Assembly: GCA_038235705.1 (NCBI GenBank)
Contig: JBBSTR010000009.1
Location: forward strand, 1-48,872
DNA: 48,872 nucleotides
Source: CANKBT01 sp038235705
GTDB lineage: Bacteria; Actinomycetota; Actinomycetes; Mycobacteriales; SCTD01
Reading direction: 5' to 3'
Of the stretch, positions 38,747 through 47,887 are shown piece by piece. The notes under the pieces are model-generated. The model saw nothing but the letters and a program-made list of their open reading frames with translations, searched no databases and was not told where the DNA came from. The position numbers and the translations under genes are program-made. Position 1 is the stretch's first letter. Each line of letters begins with the position of its first letter.

Positions 38747-40140
38747 CCAGCGCGAGCGGTGTCGGCGTGGACGGTTTCGGCGTGGACGTTGCCGACGGCG
38801 GTGAGCCCGGTGAGCTGCTGGACTACGGGCTGGTGCGGCTGCTGCAGGAGCAGGTCGCGGATCTGTTGACGGCGCAGAAACAGCGGCGCAAGGCCACGGG
38901 GGCTGCGGACCTGCTGGCGGTGGATGAGGAGCAGCTGGCGCTGAGCCTGATCGACGGCTCGGTCAAGGCGCACATGCAGCGTGAGCTGGCCTTCGGCCGG
39001 GACCTGCCGGACGCCAGCTTCGACCAGCGGCTAGCAGGTGCGGTCTTTGCCAGCATGTATCAGGCCGGGGAGCTCACCGAGCTGCTGAACGACCCGCAGG
39101 TCGAGGACATCGACATCAACGGCTGCGACGAGGTGTGGGTGACCTACGCCGATGTGCGCGGCCAGGTCCGGGGCCGGCCGGTCGCGCCGACCGACGCCGA
39201 CCTCGTGGACATGATCCAGAACTTGGCGGCGTATGCCGGGGTTAACCCTCGGCCGTTCTCGACCGCGAGCCCGCAGCTGGACCTGCGGCTGCACGACGGC
39301 TCCCGGCTGTCGGCGATCATCACGGCGGGCGAGCGGCCGTCGGTGTCGATCCGCCGCAACCGCTACCCGCAGATCTTCCTGTCCGAGCTGGTCGCTCTCG
39401 GCACGCTGGATGAGCACGTGGCGGCGTTTCTGCACGCGGCGGTCCTGGCCCGGCTCAACATCATGGTCGCCGGGGCGACGAGTGCCGGCAAGACCACGCT
39501 GCTGCGCGCGGCGATCAACTGCGTGCCACCGGCCGAGCGGCTGATCGTGATCGAGCAGTCGATGGAGCTCGGGCTGCGCCGGCACCCGCAGCTGCACCCG
39601 AACACCGTGGAGTGGGAGCAGGTGCTGCCCGACACGGAGAACCAGGGCGGGATCAGCCTGGACGCGCTGGTGCGCCGCAGCCGTCGGCAGAACCCGTCCC
39701 GGGTGATCGTCGGGGAGATTCTCGGGCCGGAGGTCGTCACGGCACTCACCGCGATGAGCCAGGGCAACGACGGTTCGCTGTGCACCATCCACGCCCGCTC
39801 GGCCCGGGACGTGCTCGCCAAGCTCGCGAACTACGGCGCGCAGCACAACGGCCTGGACGGCGCGGCGATGCACGGGCTGATCGCCGGGGCCGTCGACGTG
39901 ATCGTGTTCCTGCGCAAGAACCGCCGGCTGGGCGGCGTGCGCACGGTCACCGAGGTGCTGGAGGTGACCGGCCTGGGCGAGACCGGCGTCGCGACCAGCA
40001 CGCTGTTCGCGGCCTCGCCGGTCGACGGCCGGGCCGTGCGCGACCCTGAGGTGCAGATCAGGCGCCGCGAGGAGCTCGAAGACGCCGGGTATGACGACAC
40101 CGCCTGGGTGGCCTCGAGCTGGCCGCAGGCGGGGCGGTAG
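38743..40140 (+). CDS. tadA: Tad pilus assembly ATPase, TadA/CpaF
   Basis: 465 residues. N-terminal helical domain (1-110), then a PAS-like N2 region ('VEDIDINGCDEVWV'), Walker A 'VAGATSAGKTTLLRAAI' (about 238-254), Asp box 'IVIEQSMELGL', Walker B 'PSRVIVGEILGPEVVTAL', and His box 'GSLCTIHARSARD'. This hexameric ATPase powers pilin polymerisation. The protein is intact. It touches the upstream gene (ATGA) and is followed 2 bases later by tadB. Confidence 0.95.
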   Translation: MTSASGVGVDGFGVDVADGGEPGELLDYGLVRLLQEQVADLLTAQKQRRKATGAADLLAVDEEQLALSLIDGSVKAHMQRELAFGRDLPDASFDQRLAGAVFASMYQAGELTELLNDPQVEDIDINGCDEVWVTYADVRGQVRGRPVAPTDADLVDMIQNLAAYAGVNPRPFSTASPQLDLRLHDGSRLSAIITAGERPSVSIRRNRYPQIFLSELVALGTLDEHVAAFLHAAVLARLNIMVAGATSAGKTTLLRAAINCVPPAERLIVIEQSMELGLRRHPQLHPNTVEWEQVLPDTENQGGISLDALVRRSRRQNPSRVIVGEILGPEVVTALTAMSQGNDGSLCTIHARSARDVLAKLANYGAQHNGLDGAAMHGLIAGAVDVIVFLRKNRRLGGVRTVTEVLEVTGLGETGVATSTLFAASPVDGRAVRDPEVQIRRREELEDAGYDDTAWVASSWPQAGR

Positions 40141-40142
40141 CC

Positions 40143-41138
40143 GTGCTGCCCGGCCTGGGGGTGCTGCTCGCGGCGTCGCTGTCCGGCGGCCTGGGCGCGG
40201 CGGTGCTGCTGCTGATCTTCGCTGTGCGGGGGGTGCCGGTGGACCCGTCGCGGCCGCCGGGCGCGTTGGCCCGGGCGGGCGCGGTGCTGCGCGACCCGGC
40301 GCGCTCGGCTCGTCTGGCCGGCGGGGTGGTGACCGCGGTCGGTGTGCAGCTGCTGACCGGCTGGCCGGTCGCGGCGCTGGGCCTGGGCCTGCTGGTCTGT
40401 GCGTGGCCGGCGCTGTTCGGCGGCGGCCGCCACGAGCAGCTCCAGATTGACCGGCTCGAGGCGCTGGTGGTGTGGACCGAGTCTTTGCGTGACACGGTCG
40501 GGGCCAACACCAGCCTGGAGCAAGCGATCCCGGTGAGCGCGCAGAACGCGCCGCCGCTGATCCGGCCCGCGCTGATCCGCCTGGTCGGTCAGCTCCGCGC
40601 CCGGGTGCCGGTCGACAAGGCGCTGCTGAGCATGGCGTCCTGGCTGGATGACGCCTCCGCGGACCTGGTGCTCGCGGCGTTGATCCTTTCCGCGCAGCGC
40701 CGCGGTCGCGGTCTGGGTGAGGTGCTGAGCGCCCTGTCGGTCGCGGCCCGTGAGGAGCTGGACATGCGCCGCAAGGTCTCCGCCGGCCGGCAGGGCCTGC
40801 GCCGGGGGGTGCAGGTCGTGGTCGCGCTGACCGTCGTGTTCGCGGTGTTTCTCGCCGCGTTCGGCGGCAGCTACGTCACGCCGTACGACAGCGCGCCCGG
40901 CCAGGTCGCGCTCGCGGTCGTGCTGGGCATCTTCGCGTTCGGGTTCGCCTGGATGCGCCGGCTGTCCGGCTCGGCCCCGGTGATGCCGTTTCTGGCCCGG
41001 CCCGGCCAGCGCCCCGGGCCGCAGGACCTGGCCGTGGTCGCGAGCCTGACGGGGCTGTCGCCGGCCGCGGCGGCGTCGTTGGCCGCGCCGCCAACCGTGG
41101 CTCGCCCGGCCGGCCCGGCGGCCGGACGCCGATCGTGA
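40143..41138 (+). CDS. tadB: TadB-like inner-membrane platform protein (T2SSF domain)
   Basis: 331 residues from GTG 40143. Two N-terminal helices (about 5-30, 60-85), a T2SSF domain ('LEALVVWTESLRDTVGANTS', then 'ALILSAQRRGRGLGEVLSAL'), and a last pair of membrane helices near residues 215-262. It forms the membrane platform with TadC. The stop overlaps tadC's GTG. Confidence 0.9.
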   Translation: MLPGLGVLLAASLSGGLGAAVLLLIFAVRGVPVDPSRPPGALARAGAVLRDPARSARLAGGVVTAVGVQLLTGWPVAALGLGLLVCAWPALFGGGRHEQLQIDRLEALVVWTESLRDTVGANTSLEQAIPVSAQNAPPLIRPALIRLVGQLRARVPVDKALLSMASWLDDASADLVLAALILSAQRRGRGLGEVLSALSVAAREELDMRRKVSAGRQGLRRGVQVVVALTVVFAVFLAAFGGSYVTPYDSAPGQVALAVVLGIFAFGFAWMRRLSGSAPVMPFLARPGQRPGPQDLAVVASLTGLSPAAAASLAAPPTVARPAGPAAGRRS

Positions 41139-42061
41139 TCGCGATGGCGCTGGTCGGCGCGGCGCTCGGCGCCGTGCTGGTGTTTCTGCTGACCCGGCTG
41201 GCGCCGCTGCGGCCCTCCCCGCTGGTCCAGCTCGGCCAGCTCGACGCCCGGGCGCGCGGTCTGCTCACGACCCCGCACGCCAGCCACCACGCGGCGGCTT
41301 CGGCCGCCGGCCCGACCGGCTCGCTCGAGACGCGGCTGGGCCGCAGGCTCACCCGTGAGCTGGCCGCGCGCGGGTTCGTGCACGCCAGCCTGCGTCAGGA
41401 CCTGGCCCTGACCGGCCGCGACCTGGACGAGGTGATGGGCCGCAAGGTCGTGGCCGCCACGGCCGGGCTGCTGCTCGCGCTGGTCGTGCTGAGCGCCGGC
41501 CAGCTGATCCTGCACGTCAGCGTGCCACTGGGTGCGCCGCTGCCGCTGGCCGCGCTCGTCGCGGCGGGTTTCTTTTTCCTGCCGGACCTGGAGGCCCGTA
41601 AGCAGGCCGGGCTGCGCCGGGCCGATTTTCGGCGGGCGCTGGGCGCCTACCTGGATCTGGTGGCGCTGGAGATGGCGTGCCTGTCCGCGCCGGCGCAGGC
41701 GCTGACCCGGGCCGCGCAGGTCGGGGCCGGCTGGCCGATGGCGCTGCTGCGCGACACCCTGTTTCGCGCGACCCGGTCCGGCCGCAACCAGTGGGCTGCG
41801 CTGACCGAGCTCGGCGAGCGGATCGGGGTCGCCGAACTCGCCGATCTGGGCTCGCTGATCCGGCTGGTCGAGGACGACGGCGCCCGGGTCCGGCAGACCC
41901 TGTCCGCGCGGGCCGCGACGATGCGCCGCCGCGAGCTCGCCGACGCCGAGGGCCGGGCGGCCGAGCGGGACGTGTCGATGCGCCTGGCCCAGCTCGTCGT
42001 CGGACTGGGCTTCATGGTCTTTCTCATCTACCCGGCCATCGTCAACGTCATCGGCCTCTGA
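41135..42061 (+). CDS. tadC: TadC-like inner-membrane platform protein (T2SSF domain)
   Basis: 308 residues. N-terminal helix 'AMALVGAALGAVLVFLL', a central pair of helices (about 108-150), and a T2SSF domain with 'LDLVALEMACLSAPAQAL' and 'LTELGERIGVAELADLGSLI'. The C-terminal helix 'QLVVGLGFMVFLIYPAIVNV' ends the protein. Starts with GTG overlapping the tadB stop. The pilin gene follows 75 bases on. Confidence 0.9.
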   Translation: MIAMALVGAALGAVLVFLLTRLAPLRPSPLVQLGQLDARARGLLTTPHASHHAAASAAGPTGSLETRLGRRLTRELAARGFVHASLRQDLALTGRDLDEVMGRKVVAATAGLLLALVVLSAGQLILHVSVPLGAPLPLAALVAAGFFFLPDLEARKQAGLRRADFRRALGAYLDLVALEMACLSAPAQALTRAAQVGAGWPMALLRDTLFRATRSGRNQWAALTELGERIGVAELADLGSLIRLVEDDGARVRQTLSARAATMRRRELADAEGRAAERDVSMRLAQLVVGLGFMVFLIYPAIVNVIGL

Positions 42062-42136
42062 GCCCCAACCCGGCAGACCCCTCCCGCACCCCTGTTAACA
42101 CCCGTCGCACGTCCTTCACAGAGAGCGAGACCCGCA

Positions 42137-42340
42137 ATGCTGACTCCGCTGCACATGGTGATGGCGTTTGTGTCCGTACGCGCCCACGAGCTGCGGCTGC
42201 GCCGCAGCCAGGACGGCGAGCGCGGCGACATCGTCCAGACCGTGATCATCGTGGCGCTGTTCGCCGCCGCCGCGATCATCATCGTCGGGATCCTGGTTAC
42301 CAAAGCCACGACCGCCGCGAACAACGTCCAGACGCAGTAA
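42137..42340 (+). CDS. Flp-type short pilin
   Basis: 67 residues. A basic N-terminus ends in 'SQDGERG', which would be the leader, followed by 'DIVQTVIIVALFAAAAIII' and 'VGILVTKATTAANNVQTQ', the single hydrophobic helix of a class IVb (Flp) pilin. The usual Gly-x-x-x-x-Glu-Tyr signal is not conserved; no Glu stands at +5. A prepilin peptidase is not present in the window. Location and length argue for the major pilin. A GAGAGCGAG lies upstream. Confidence 0.75.
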   Translation: MLTPLHMVMAFVSVRAHELRLRRSQDGERGDIVQTVIIVALFAAAAIIIVGILVTKATTAANNVQTQ

Positions 42341-42348
42341 CCCCTCAC

Positions 42349-42822
42349 GTGCCCTTCACGCCGATCCTGCGCCCGGCTGCGGCGGTCCTGCCCGGACCGG
42401 CGCCGCTGCTGGCTGCGCCAGTCCGGCAGCAGGCCCGCCGAGGCGGGCGGGCCAGCCGCGAGGGCGGCTACAGCGTGCTCGAGGCGGTCATCGTGTTCCC
42501 GGTCCTGATCCTGCTGCTGATGTTCGTGGTGCAGTTCGCGTTGCTGTGGCACGGCCGGCACGTCGCGCAGGCCGGGGCGCTGGATGGCCTGCGCGCCGCC
42601 CGCGGGTACGCCGCCACCGCCGACGCCGGGCAGGCCGGCGCTCAGAACTATCTGAAGCAGATCGCCCCGCACCTGCTGCTGTCACCGACGGTGACGGTCG
42701 AGCGCACCGCGAACACGGTGACGGTCCACGTCACAGCCGGGGTGCTGTCGATCATCCCGCTGGGCCTGACCGTGGATGAGAGCGCCAGCGGTCCGGTCGA
42801 GCGATTCGTCGGGCCCGGCTGA
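42349..42822 (+). CDS. TadE-like pseudopilin 1
   Basis: 157 residues from GTG 42349. The TadE signature starts at 'REGGYSVLEAVIVFPVLIL', with Glu at +5 of the presumed cleavage site, and runs through the first helix 'LLLMFVVQFALLWHGRHVAQ'. The rest is a short external domain. In Tad systems TadE-type pseudopilins are processed and assembled at the pilus base. It begins 9 bases after the pilin stop; the stop overlaps the next ATG. Confidence 0.82.
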   Translation: MPFTPILRPAAAVLPGPAPLLAAPVRQQARRGGRASREGGYSVLEAVIVFPVLILLLMFVVQFALLWHGRHVAQAGALDGLRAARGYAATADAGQAGAQNYLKQIAPHLLLSPTVTVERTANTVTVHVTAGVLSIIPLGLTVDESASGPVERFVGPG

Positions 42823-43292
42823 TGAACAGGCCAGCAGGAGCGACCTGCCACAGTGGGCCGGTCGGTCGGGTCGCCGACCGTGAGGCGGGGTTCGCTGCCC
42901 TGGAGTTGGCGATCCTGAGCCCGTTTGTGCTGGCCATGCTGCTGCTGGTCGTCGGGCTTGGCCGGGTCAGCCAGGGCCGTCAGCTGATCGAGGCGGCGGG
43001 CGCGGCCGGCGCGCGGGCGGCAGCGCTGACCAACAGCCCCGGCCAGGCGCAGACCGACGCCCGGCAGGCAGCCGCCGACACCCTGACCCAGGCCGGGCTG
43101 GCGTGCGCGCAGCTGCAGGTGACGGTCGGCACTGGCGCCTTCCGGCCCGGCGGGTACGTCCAGGTCGACGTGAGCTGCCAGGCCGACCTGTCCGGGCTCG
43201 CACTGGCCGGGCTGCCGGGCTCGGTGACGCTGAGCTCGTCCTCCCGGTCGCCGCTGGAGACCTACCGGGACCTGTCCGGGACCGGGGCATGA
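42822..43292 (+). CDS. TadE-like pseudopilin 2
   Basis: 156 residues. 'DREAGFAALELAILSPFVLA' is the TadE start with its Glu, and 'MLLLVVGLGRVSQGRQLIEA' the helix. 'AGAAGARAAALT' follows in place of a loop, then an external domain with two Cys. Starts at ATGA; the stop overlaps the next ATG. Confidence 0.85.
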   Translation: MNRPAGATCHSGPVGRVADREAGFAALELAILSPFVLAMLLLVVGLGRVSQGRQLIEAAGAAGARAAALTNSPGQAQTDARQAAADTLTQAGLACAQLQVTVGTGAFRPGGYVQVDVSCQADLSGLALAGLPGSVTLSSSSRSPLETYRDLSGTGA

Positions 43293-43789
43293 GCGCCCCC
43301 TGGCCGCTGCGCGCTGCCGTCGTGCTGCGCTGTCGGGTCACTGGCGGGAACGGGCAGCGCGGGTCGGTCGCCGTCGTGATGCCGATCCTGGCCGTGGGGA
43401 TGCTGAGCATGGGCGGGCTGGTCATCGACGGCGGGACGGCGCTGGCCGCTCGGGGCCGGGCGGCTGACCTCGCGCAGCAGGCCGCCCGGGCGGGCGCGGA
43501 CGTGCTGTCGCCGGGCTCGTTGCGTCGCGCTGACCCGGACAGCCTGGTGATCGACCCGGGGGCGGCGTCGGCCGCGGCGCAGCAGATCCTGTCCGCCGGT
43601 GCGGTCGGCGGACAGTCCGCCGGTGAGCTCACCAGTGAGGTCGACGTGGCCGGTGACAGCGTGACCGTGCGGGTGTCGATCACCCGGCCGACGGCGATGC
43701 TGTCCGCGGTCGGCGTCGGCTCGGTGACCGGGACGTTCACCGCGACCGCCACCGTCCTGCACGGCGCAGTCACCCAGGACGGGGGCTGA
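43289..43789 (+). CDS. TadG-like / Flp pilus-assembly protein
   Basis: 166 residues. The N-terminal part 'QRGSVAVVMPILAVGMLSMG' and 'GLVIDGGTALAARGRAADLA' matches the TadE/G-like Flp pilus-assembly domain. After it there is a short external part with Val/Thr-rich strands. It lacks the large VWA domain of full TadG. Overlaps with the previous gene; the next gene starts one base after the stop. Confidence 0.82.
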   Translation: MSAPWPLRAAVVLRCRVTGGNGQRGSVAVVMPILAVGMLSMGGLVIDGGTALAARGRAADLAQQAARAGADVLSPGSLRRADPDSLVIDPGAASAAAQQILSAGAVGGQSAGELTSEVDVAGDSVTVRVSITRPTAMLSAVGVGSVTGTFTATATVLHGAVTQDGG

Positions 43790-43790
43790 G

Positions 43791-46700
43791 ATGGCCCGGC
43801 TACGCGCCGCCGGCGCGCTCGCGGTCCTGCTCGCGCTGCTGGTCGCGGTCCCGGCTGCTCTGGTCGCCACGATCGGCAACCCGACCGCCGGGTTCGGGGA
43901 CCTGGCGGCCGGTGACGTCACCGACACCGCGCTGATCGGCCTGCTGGCCGGCGTCGCCTGGCTTGCCTGGGCGCAGTTCGCGTTAGCGACCCTGGTTGAG
44001 CTGTTCGCTGCCGCCCGCGGCATCCGGGTGCCGGTGCGCATCCCCGGGGTGCTGTCCGGTCAGCAGCACCTGGCCCGGACGCTGGTGGCCGCGGTGTTGC
44101 TGCTCGGGCCGGCGGCCGCGAGCGCGGTCATGCCTGCGGGCGGGCTCGCTAATCTGCCCGCGCCCACGACGGCGACGGTGTCGCTGCCGGTGGTGAGTCT
44201 GAGCGCGACAAGCATGCCGAGCGCGCACTGGTCGGCCGCGACGGACACCGGCCCGCAGACACCCGGGCGCGCAGCGGCGGACCGCGGCGCTCACCCGTCC
44301 GCCCGGCCGGCCGACGACGCCGTCAGCACGGTCCTCTACGTGGTGCCTGCAACCGGTCACGGCCCGGCGACGCTGTGGGACATTGCCGAGGCGCGCCTGG
44401 GCAGCGGGGAACGCTGGCATGAGATCTGGGCACTGAACGAGGGGCGCCAGCAGCCGGGCGGCGCGACGTTCCGTACGCCGGGCAGGCTGCTGCCCGGCTG
44501 GACCGTCCTGGTCCCCGAACCGGCCACCGGCGGCACCCGGGGCGCCCGGCCGGCCGGGGATGCGCAGCAGGCGCAGCAGATGCAGGAGGTCGTGGTCGAG
44601 CCGGGCGACACCCTGTCCGGGATCGCCGCCGAGCACGGGCAGCCAAGCTGGCAGCCGATGTGGCAGGCCAACGCAGGGCGCGACGAGCCGGCCGGGGCTC
44701 GGTTCACCGACCCGGACCTGATCCGTCCCGGCTGGCGGCTGAGCATCCCGCCCGCCTCGCCGACCGCCTCGACGCCAGCAGCGCCGGCGCCCATCAACCC
44801 AGGCAGTCCCGCGGAAGCGTCGGCGCCCGTCGCCCCGGGCAGCACGGGGCCTGCGCCCGCCCCGGCAGAAGCACCCCCACCATCGCCAGCCGTCTCAACT
44901 CCCGCACCGAGCGTGGCCGCGCCGGCCCCGACCGAAAGCTCGAGCCAGGCAGCCACAACAGCACCGGGCTCGGCCGGCCCGCCGGCCGCAGACCCTGTTG
45001 TCCCGAGCGCCCCGAGCGCCCCGAGCGCGTCCCAGCAGCCGGCTCCGGCACCGCCGGCCGCAACCGACGGGGACGTGTCGACGGCGTCAGACGGGTCGAA
45101 CTGGCCGCGGCAGGTGGCGTTCACCGGTAGCGGTGTGCTGCTCGCGGCCGTGACCCTGGAAGGGCTTCTCCGGCTGCGACGGCGGCAGTTCCGCGACCGC
45201 GCGCTCGGGCGCACCATCGCGGCGACCCCGGCCGCGATCGCGCCGATGGAGAAGGCGTTGCTGGCGCGTGGCGCGTCCGGCGCGCCGGACGTGGCGTGGC
45301 TGAGCGCTGCCTTGCGCAGTCTGGCGCAGACGGTGGCGGCCGACCCGGCGGCGACCCTGCCGGATGTTGTCGCGGTCCGGTTGGACGCCGACGTGCTCGA
45401 GCTGGTGCTGACCACGGCGGCCCCTGCGGCCCCGGCGCCGTGGCGGAGCGACGCAAGCGGTCAGCGTTGGTCGCTGCGGCGCGATGACGAGCTTGCGGTG
45501 GATGCGGACGCTGACGTCTCGGCGCCCTATCCGACGCTGGCGACGGTGGGTCAAGGCCCGGACGGCGACCACTGGCTGCTGGACCTGGAGCGGGTCGGGG
45601 CGCTGTCGCTGACCGGGGACCAGGCCGGCTGTGAAAACCTGGCGCGCTACCTGGCCGCCGAGCTGGCCCACAACGCCTGGTCAGACCAGCTCCTGGTGAC
45701 CCTGGTCGGTTTCGGGCCGGAGCTCGCGGGCCTGAACCCGGCGCGGGTGCTGCACCAGTCCGACCTCGCGCAGGCCACCCGGGACGCCCGGGCAACGATC
45801 GCCGAGACCCGGCAGGTCCTCACGCAGACCGACACCAGTGTCCTGGACGGCCGGCTGCGGCCGCAGCTGGTCGGCGACGGCTGGTCTCCGCACGTACTGC
45901 TCGTCGCCCCCGGGCAGCAGCCGGCGACGGGCACGGCCGGGCTGGCCGCCCTGCTGGCCGACGTTCGGGCGCAGCGGTCCCGGACCGCGGTGGCGGTCGT
46001 GCTAGCCGCCGACACCGAGCATGCCGGCGCCACCCGGTGGCAGCTGCACGTCGGCGCCGACGGGGTGCTGAGCGTGCCCGAGCTGGACCTGCACCTGCAG
46101 GCAGCGCAGCTGCCGGCCGAGGAGGCAGCCGACCTGGCGGCGCTGCTGACGCTGGCCGCGCAGGGCCCGGACGCGGCCATGCCCCTGAGCGCCGGGCAAC
46201 AACCGTGGGAGGCCTTCATTGACGCGGCCGGCGCGCTGCGGCCCGAACTCGCCCGGCCCCGCGAGCACGCGCCGGCCGGACCAGTGCGCTCTGCCGCCAC
46301 CGGCCAGCCGGCGGGCGGCGCCGAACCGACCCGGACGTTGCTGCCCGAGACCGCGGGCAGCTACCTGGCCAGCACCGCCACCACGGCCAAGGACGTCGCC
46401 GCGCTCGCCCCGGTCGTCGACCCTGAGGTCCGCCGGCAGGTCGAGCAGGCCGATCCGGGCCTGGATGAGGACCTGCAGCTGTGGCACGACCCGGACAGCG
46501 GCATCGCCAAGCTGACAGTCCTGGGGCCGGTCAGCATCAGCGCGTGCGCGGGAGCGCCGTCCAACCTGCGCCGCGACCGGGTGGTGGAGGTGGTCGCCTA
46601 CCTGGCGTGCCGTCCGCAGGGCGTGAGCACCGAGCAGTGGATCGCCCAGATGTGGCCGGGCGAGGTCGGCGTGCCGGACAGCCGGCCGCGGGCGTACGCC

Positions 46701-47279
46701 AACAGTGCCCGCCAGTGGCTGGGCAAGGACCCGCGAACCGGGCAGGACTACCTGCCGCGGGCGACCGAAGGCCCGGGCAAAGTCGGCTCCTACCGGCTGC
46801 GCGGGGTGCTCATCGACGCCGACCTGTTTCGGCGGTTGCGGCTACGCGCCAGCGCCCACGGCGCGGACGGCCTGGCCGATTTGGAGGCGGCGCTCGGGCT
46901 GGTCAGCGGCGAGCCGCTGTCGCGGCTGCGTGCCAGTGGCGGCGCCTGGCTGGTCGACACCCCCGTGCAGCATCACTACACCGCGATGATCGTCGACGTG
47001 GCGCACCTGGTCGCAACCGCACACCTCGCAGCCGGCGACCCGGCCGGGGCCGAGCGAGCGGCGCAAGTCTCGTTGCTGACCGGCTCGCGGGACGACGTCG
47101 CGCTGCTGGACCTCGTTGCGGTCCATGACGCCGCCGGCGAACACGCCCAGGCCGACCGGTACGTGGCCAGGATCCTGGCCAACCATGACGCCGAGGTCGA
47201 GGAAGACCTGCCACCGCGCACCTATGAGGTGCTGTGCCGCCGGCAGTGGCTGCCCACCCGCGGCGCCCGGGCCAGCTGA
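43791..47279 (+). CDS. giant membrane protein with LysM and BTAD domains
   Basis: 1,162 residues. Three membrane helices lie within the first ~125 residues. Two LysM-type repeats ('ATLWDIAEARLG', about 182-235; 'VVVEPGDTLSGIAAEHGQ', about 265-320) can bind peptidoglycan or glycan. A Pro/Ala/Ser-rich spacer (about 320-430) leads to a fourth helix ('VAFTGSGVLLAAVTLEGLL', about 441). A large mixed region follows and the end (about 905-1162) is a winged-helix/BTAD segment as in SARP regulators ('KLTVLGPVSI', 'LRRDRVVEVVAYLACRPQG'). Such proteins occur at the end of actinobacterial Tad loci. It may couple cell-wall state outside with a signal inside. The start lies one base after the previous stop. 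Confidence 0.85.
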   Translation: MARLRAAGALAVLLALLVAVPAALVATIGNPTAGFGDLAAGDVTDTALIGLLAGVAWLAWAQFALATLVELFAAARGIRVPVRIPGVLSGQQHLARTLVAAVLLLGPAAASAVMPAGGLANLPAPTTATVSLPVVSLSATSMPSAHWSAATDTGPQTPGRAAADRGAHPSARPADDAVSTVLYVVPATGHGPATLWDIAEARLGSGERWHEIWALNEGRQQPGGATFRTPGRLLPGWTVLVPEPATGGTRGARPAGDAQQAQQMQEVVVEPGDTLSGIAAEHGQPSWQPMWQANAGRDEPAGARFTDPDLIRPGWRLSIPPASPTASTPAAPAPINPGSPAEASAPVAPGSTGPAPAPAEAPPPSPAVSTPAPSVAAPAPTESSSQAATTAPGSAGPPAADPVVPSAPSAPSASQQPAPAPPAATDGDVSTASDGSNWPRQVAFTGSGVLLAAVTLEGLLRLRRRQFRDRALGRTIAATPAAIAPMEKALLARGASGAPDVAWLSAALRSLAQTVAADPAATLPDVVAVRLDADVLELVLTTAAPAAPAPWRSDASGQRWSLRRDDELAVDADADVSAPYPTLATVGQGPDGDHWLLDLERVGALSLTGDQAGCENLARYLAAELAHNAWSDQLLVTLVGFGPELAGLNPARVLHQSDLAQATRDARATIAETRQVLTQTDTSVLDGRLRPQLVGDGWSPHVLLVAPGQQPATGTAGLAALLADVRAQRSRTAVAVVLAADTEHAGATRWQLHVGADGVLSVPELDLHLQAAQLPAEEAADLAALLTLAAQGPDAAMPLSAGQQPWEAFIDAAGALRPELARPREHAPAGPVRSAATGQPAGGAEPTRTLLPETAGSYLASTATTAKDVAALAPVVDPEVRRQVEQADPGLDEDLQLWHDPDSGIAKLTVLGPVSISACAGAPSNLRRDRVVEVVAYLACRPQGVSTEQWIAQMWPGEVGVPDSRPRAYANSARQWLGKDPRTGQDYLPRATEGPGKVGSYRLRGVLIDADLFRRLRLRASAHGADGLADLEAALGLVSGEPLSRLRASGGAWLVDTPVQHHYTAMIVDVAHLVATAHLAAGDPAGAERAAQVSLLTGSRDDVALLDLVAVHDAAGEHAQADRYVARILANHDAEVEEDLPPRTYEVLCRRQWLPTRGARAS

Positions 47280-47282
47280 GCG

Positions 47283-47690
47283 GCTCGCGAGGAGGCTCGG
47301 GTCGTCCCACTGCCGATCGACGAGCGGGACGGGCCATAGTTCGAGGTCGAGGCCGGGCAGGACGAGCTTTGCCCGTTAGGTCGGGACGTTCTCGAGCCGC
47401 TCGATGACGTCGCCCGCCGCCTCGAACGGCACGGGCTGGGGTGTGCACAACGCCCAGGCATGTCCTCGTGCCTCGAACCGGTGCACGTGCTGCCCGCCCC
47501 AGCAGTTCGTCGGCGCCTGCTCACCGAGCAGGGCCCAGGAGATTCAGCCGTCGTCCCGCTCGCCGTAGACGTTCATGACGCCGGGATCCTCCAGGAGGAC
47601 ACGCCGGGCCAGGAAGTAGCGGGGCGTCGGCGCAGGCCGGCGTGGTTGTCTATAGCCGAGCTGGTGCAACCGGCACAGCTTTATGGGTAG
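47283..47690 (-). pseudogene. gene broken by in-frame stops
   Basis: One minus-strand frame carries clearly protein-like sequence across two stops. It reads 'RRVLLEDPGVMNVYGERDDG', then TGA (47544-47546), then 'ISWALLGEQAPTNCWGGQHV', 'HRFEARGHAWALCTPQPVP', 'FEAAGDVIERLENVPT', then TAA (47376-47378), then 'AKLVLPGLDLELWPVPLVD'. It runs to the end of the LysM-BTAD gene. No family is recognised. The TGA probably arose from TGG. No start is seen at the 5' end. Confidence 0.5.
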
Positions 47691-47725
47691 ATGGTCATCG
47701 TCTCTAATTCTTGAAGGTGCTTCAA

Positions 47726-47887
47726 ATGGTTGAAGAAGATCCCGACAAGATTGTCGTCGGCACATTTAGGGCCGATGAACATTCGCCTGAAGTAAGCGGG
47801 TGGTTCCTAGATGAGGCCGGTGTGCCAACGGTACGTCTCTTTTTCACTCCTATCGACCCCCACTCGGACGGATCAAAAAGCAAATAG
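47726..47887 (+). CDS. 53-residue hypothetical protein
   Basis: ATG 47726 with GAAGG 8 nt upstream; GTG 47717 is an alternative. 'MVEEDPDKIVVGTFRADEHS' begins an acidic protein ending 'PIDPHSDGSKSK'. Codon use is A/T-richer than in the pilus locus. A minus-strand P-loop fragment partly overlaps its 3' end in antisense, so one of the two may be false. No family known. Confidence 0.4.
   Translation: MVEEDPDKIVVGTFRADEHSPEVSGWFLDEAGVPTVRLFFTPIDPHSDGSKSK

Noticed and set aside
47544..47546. TGA as selenocysteine codon
   Set aside because: A second in-frame stop (TAA) follows and the context does not match a known selenoprotein; a broken gene is simpler.
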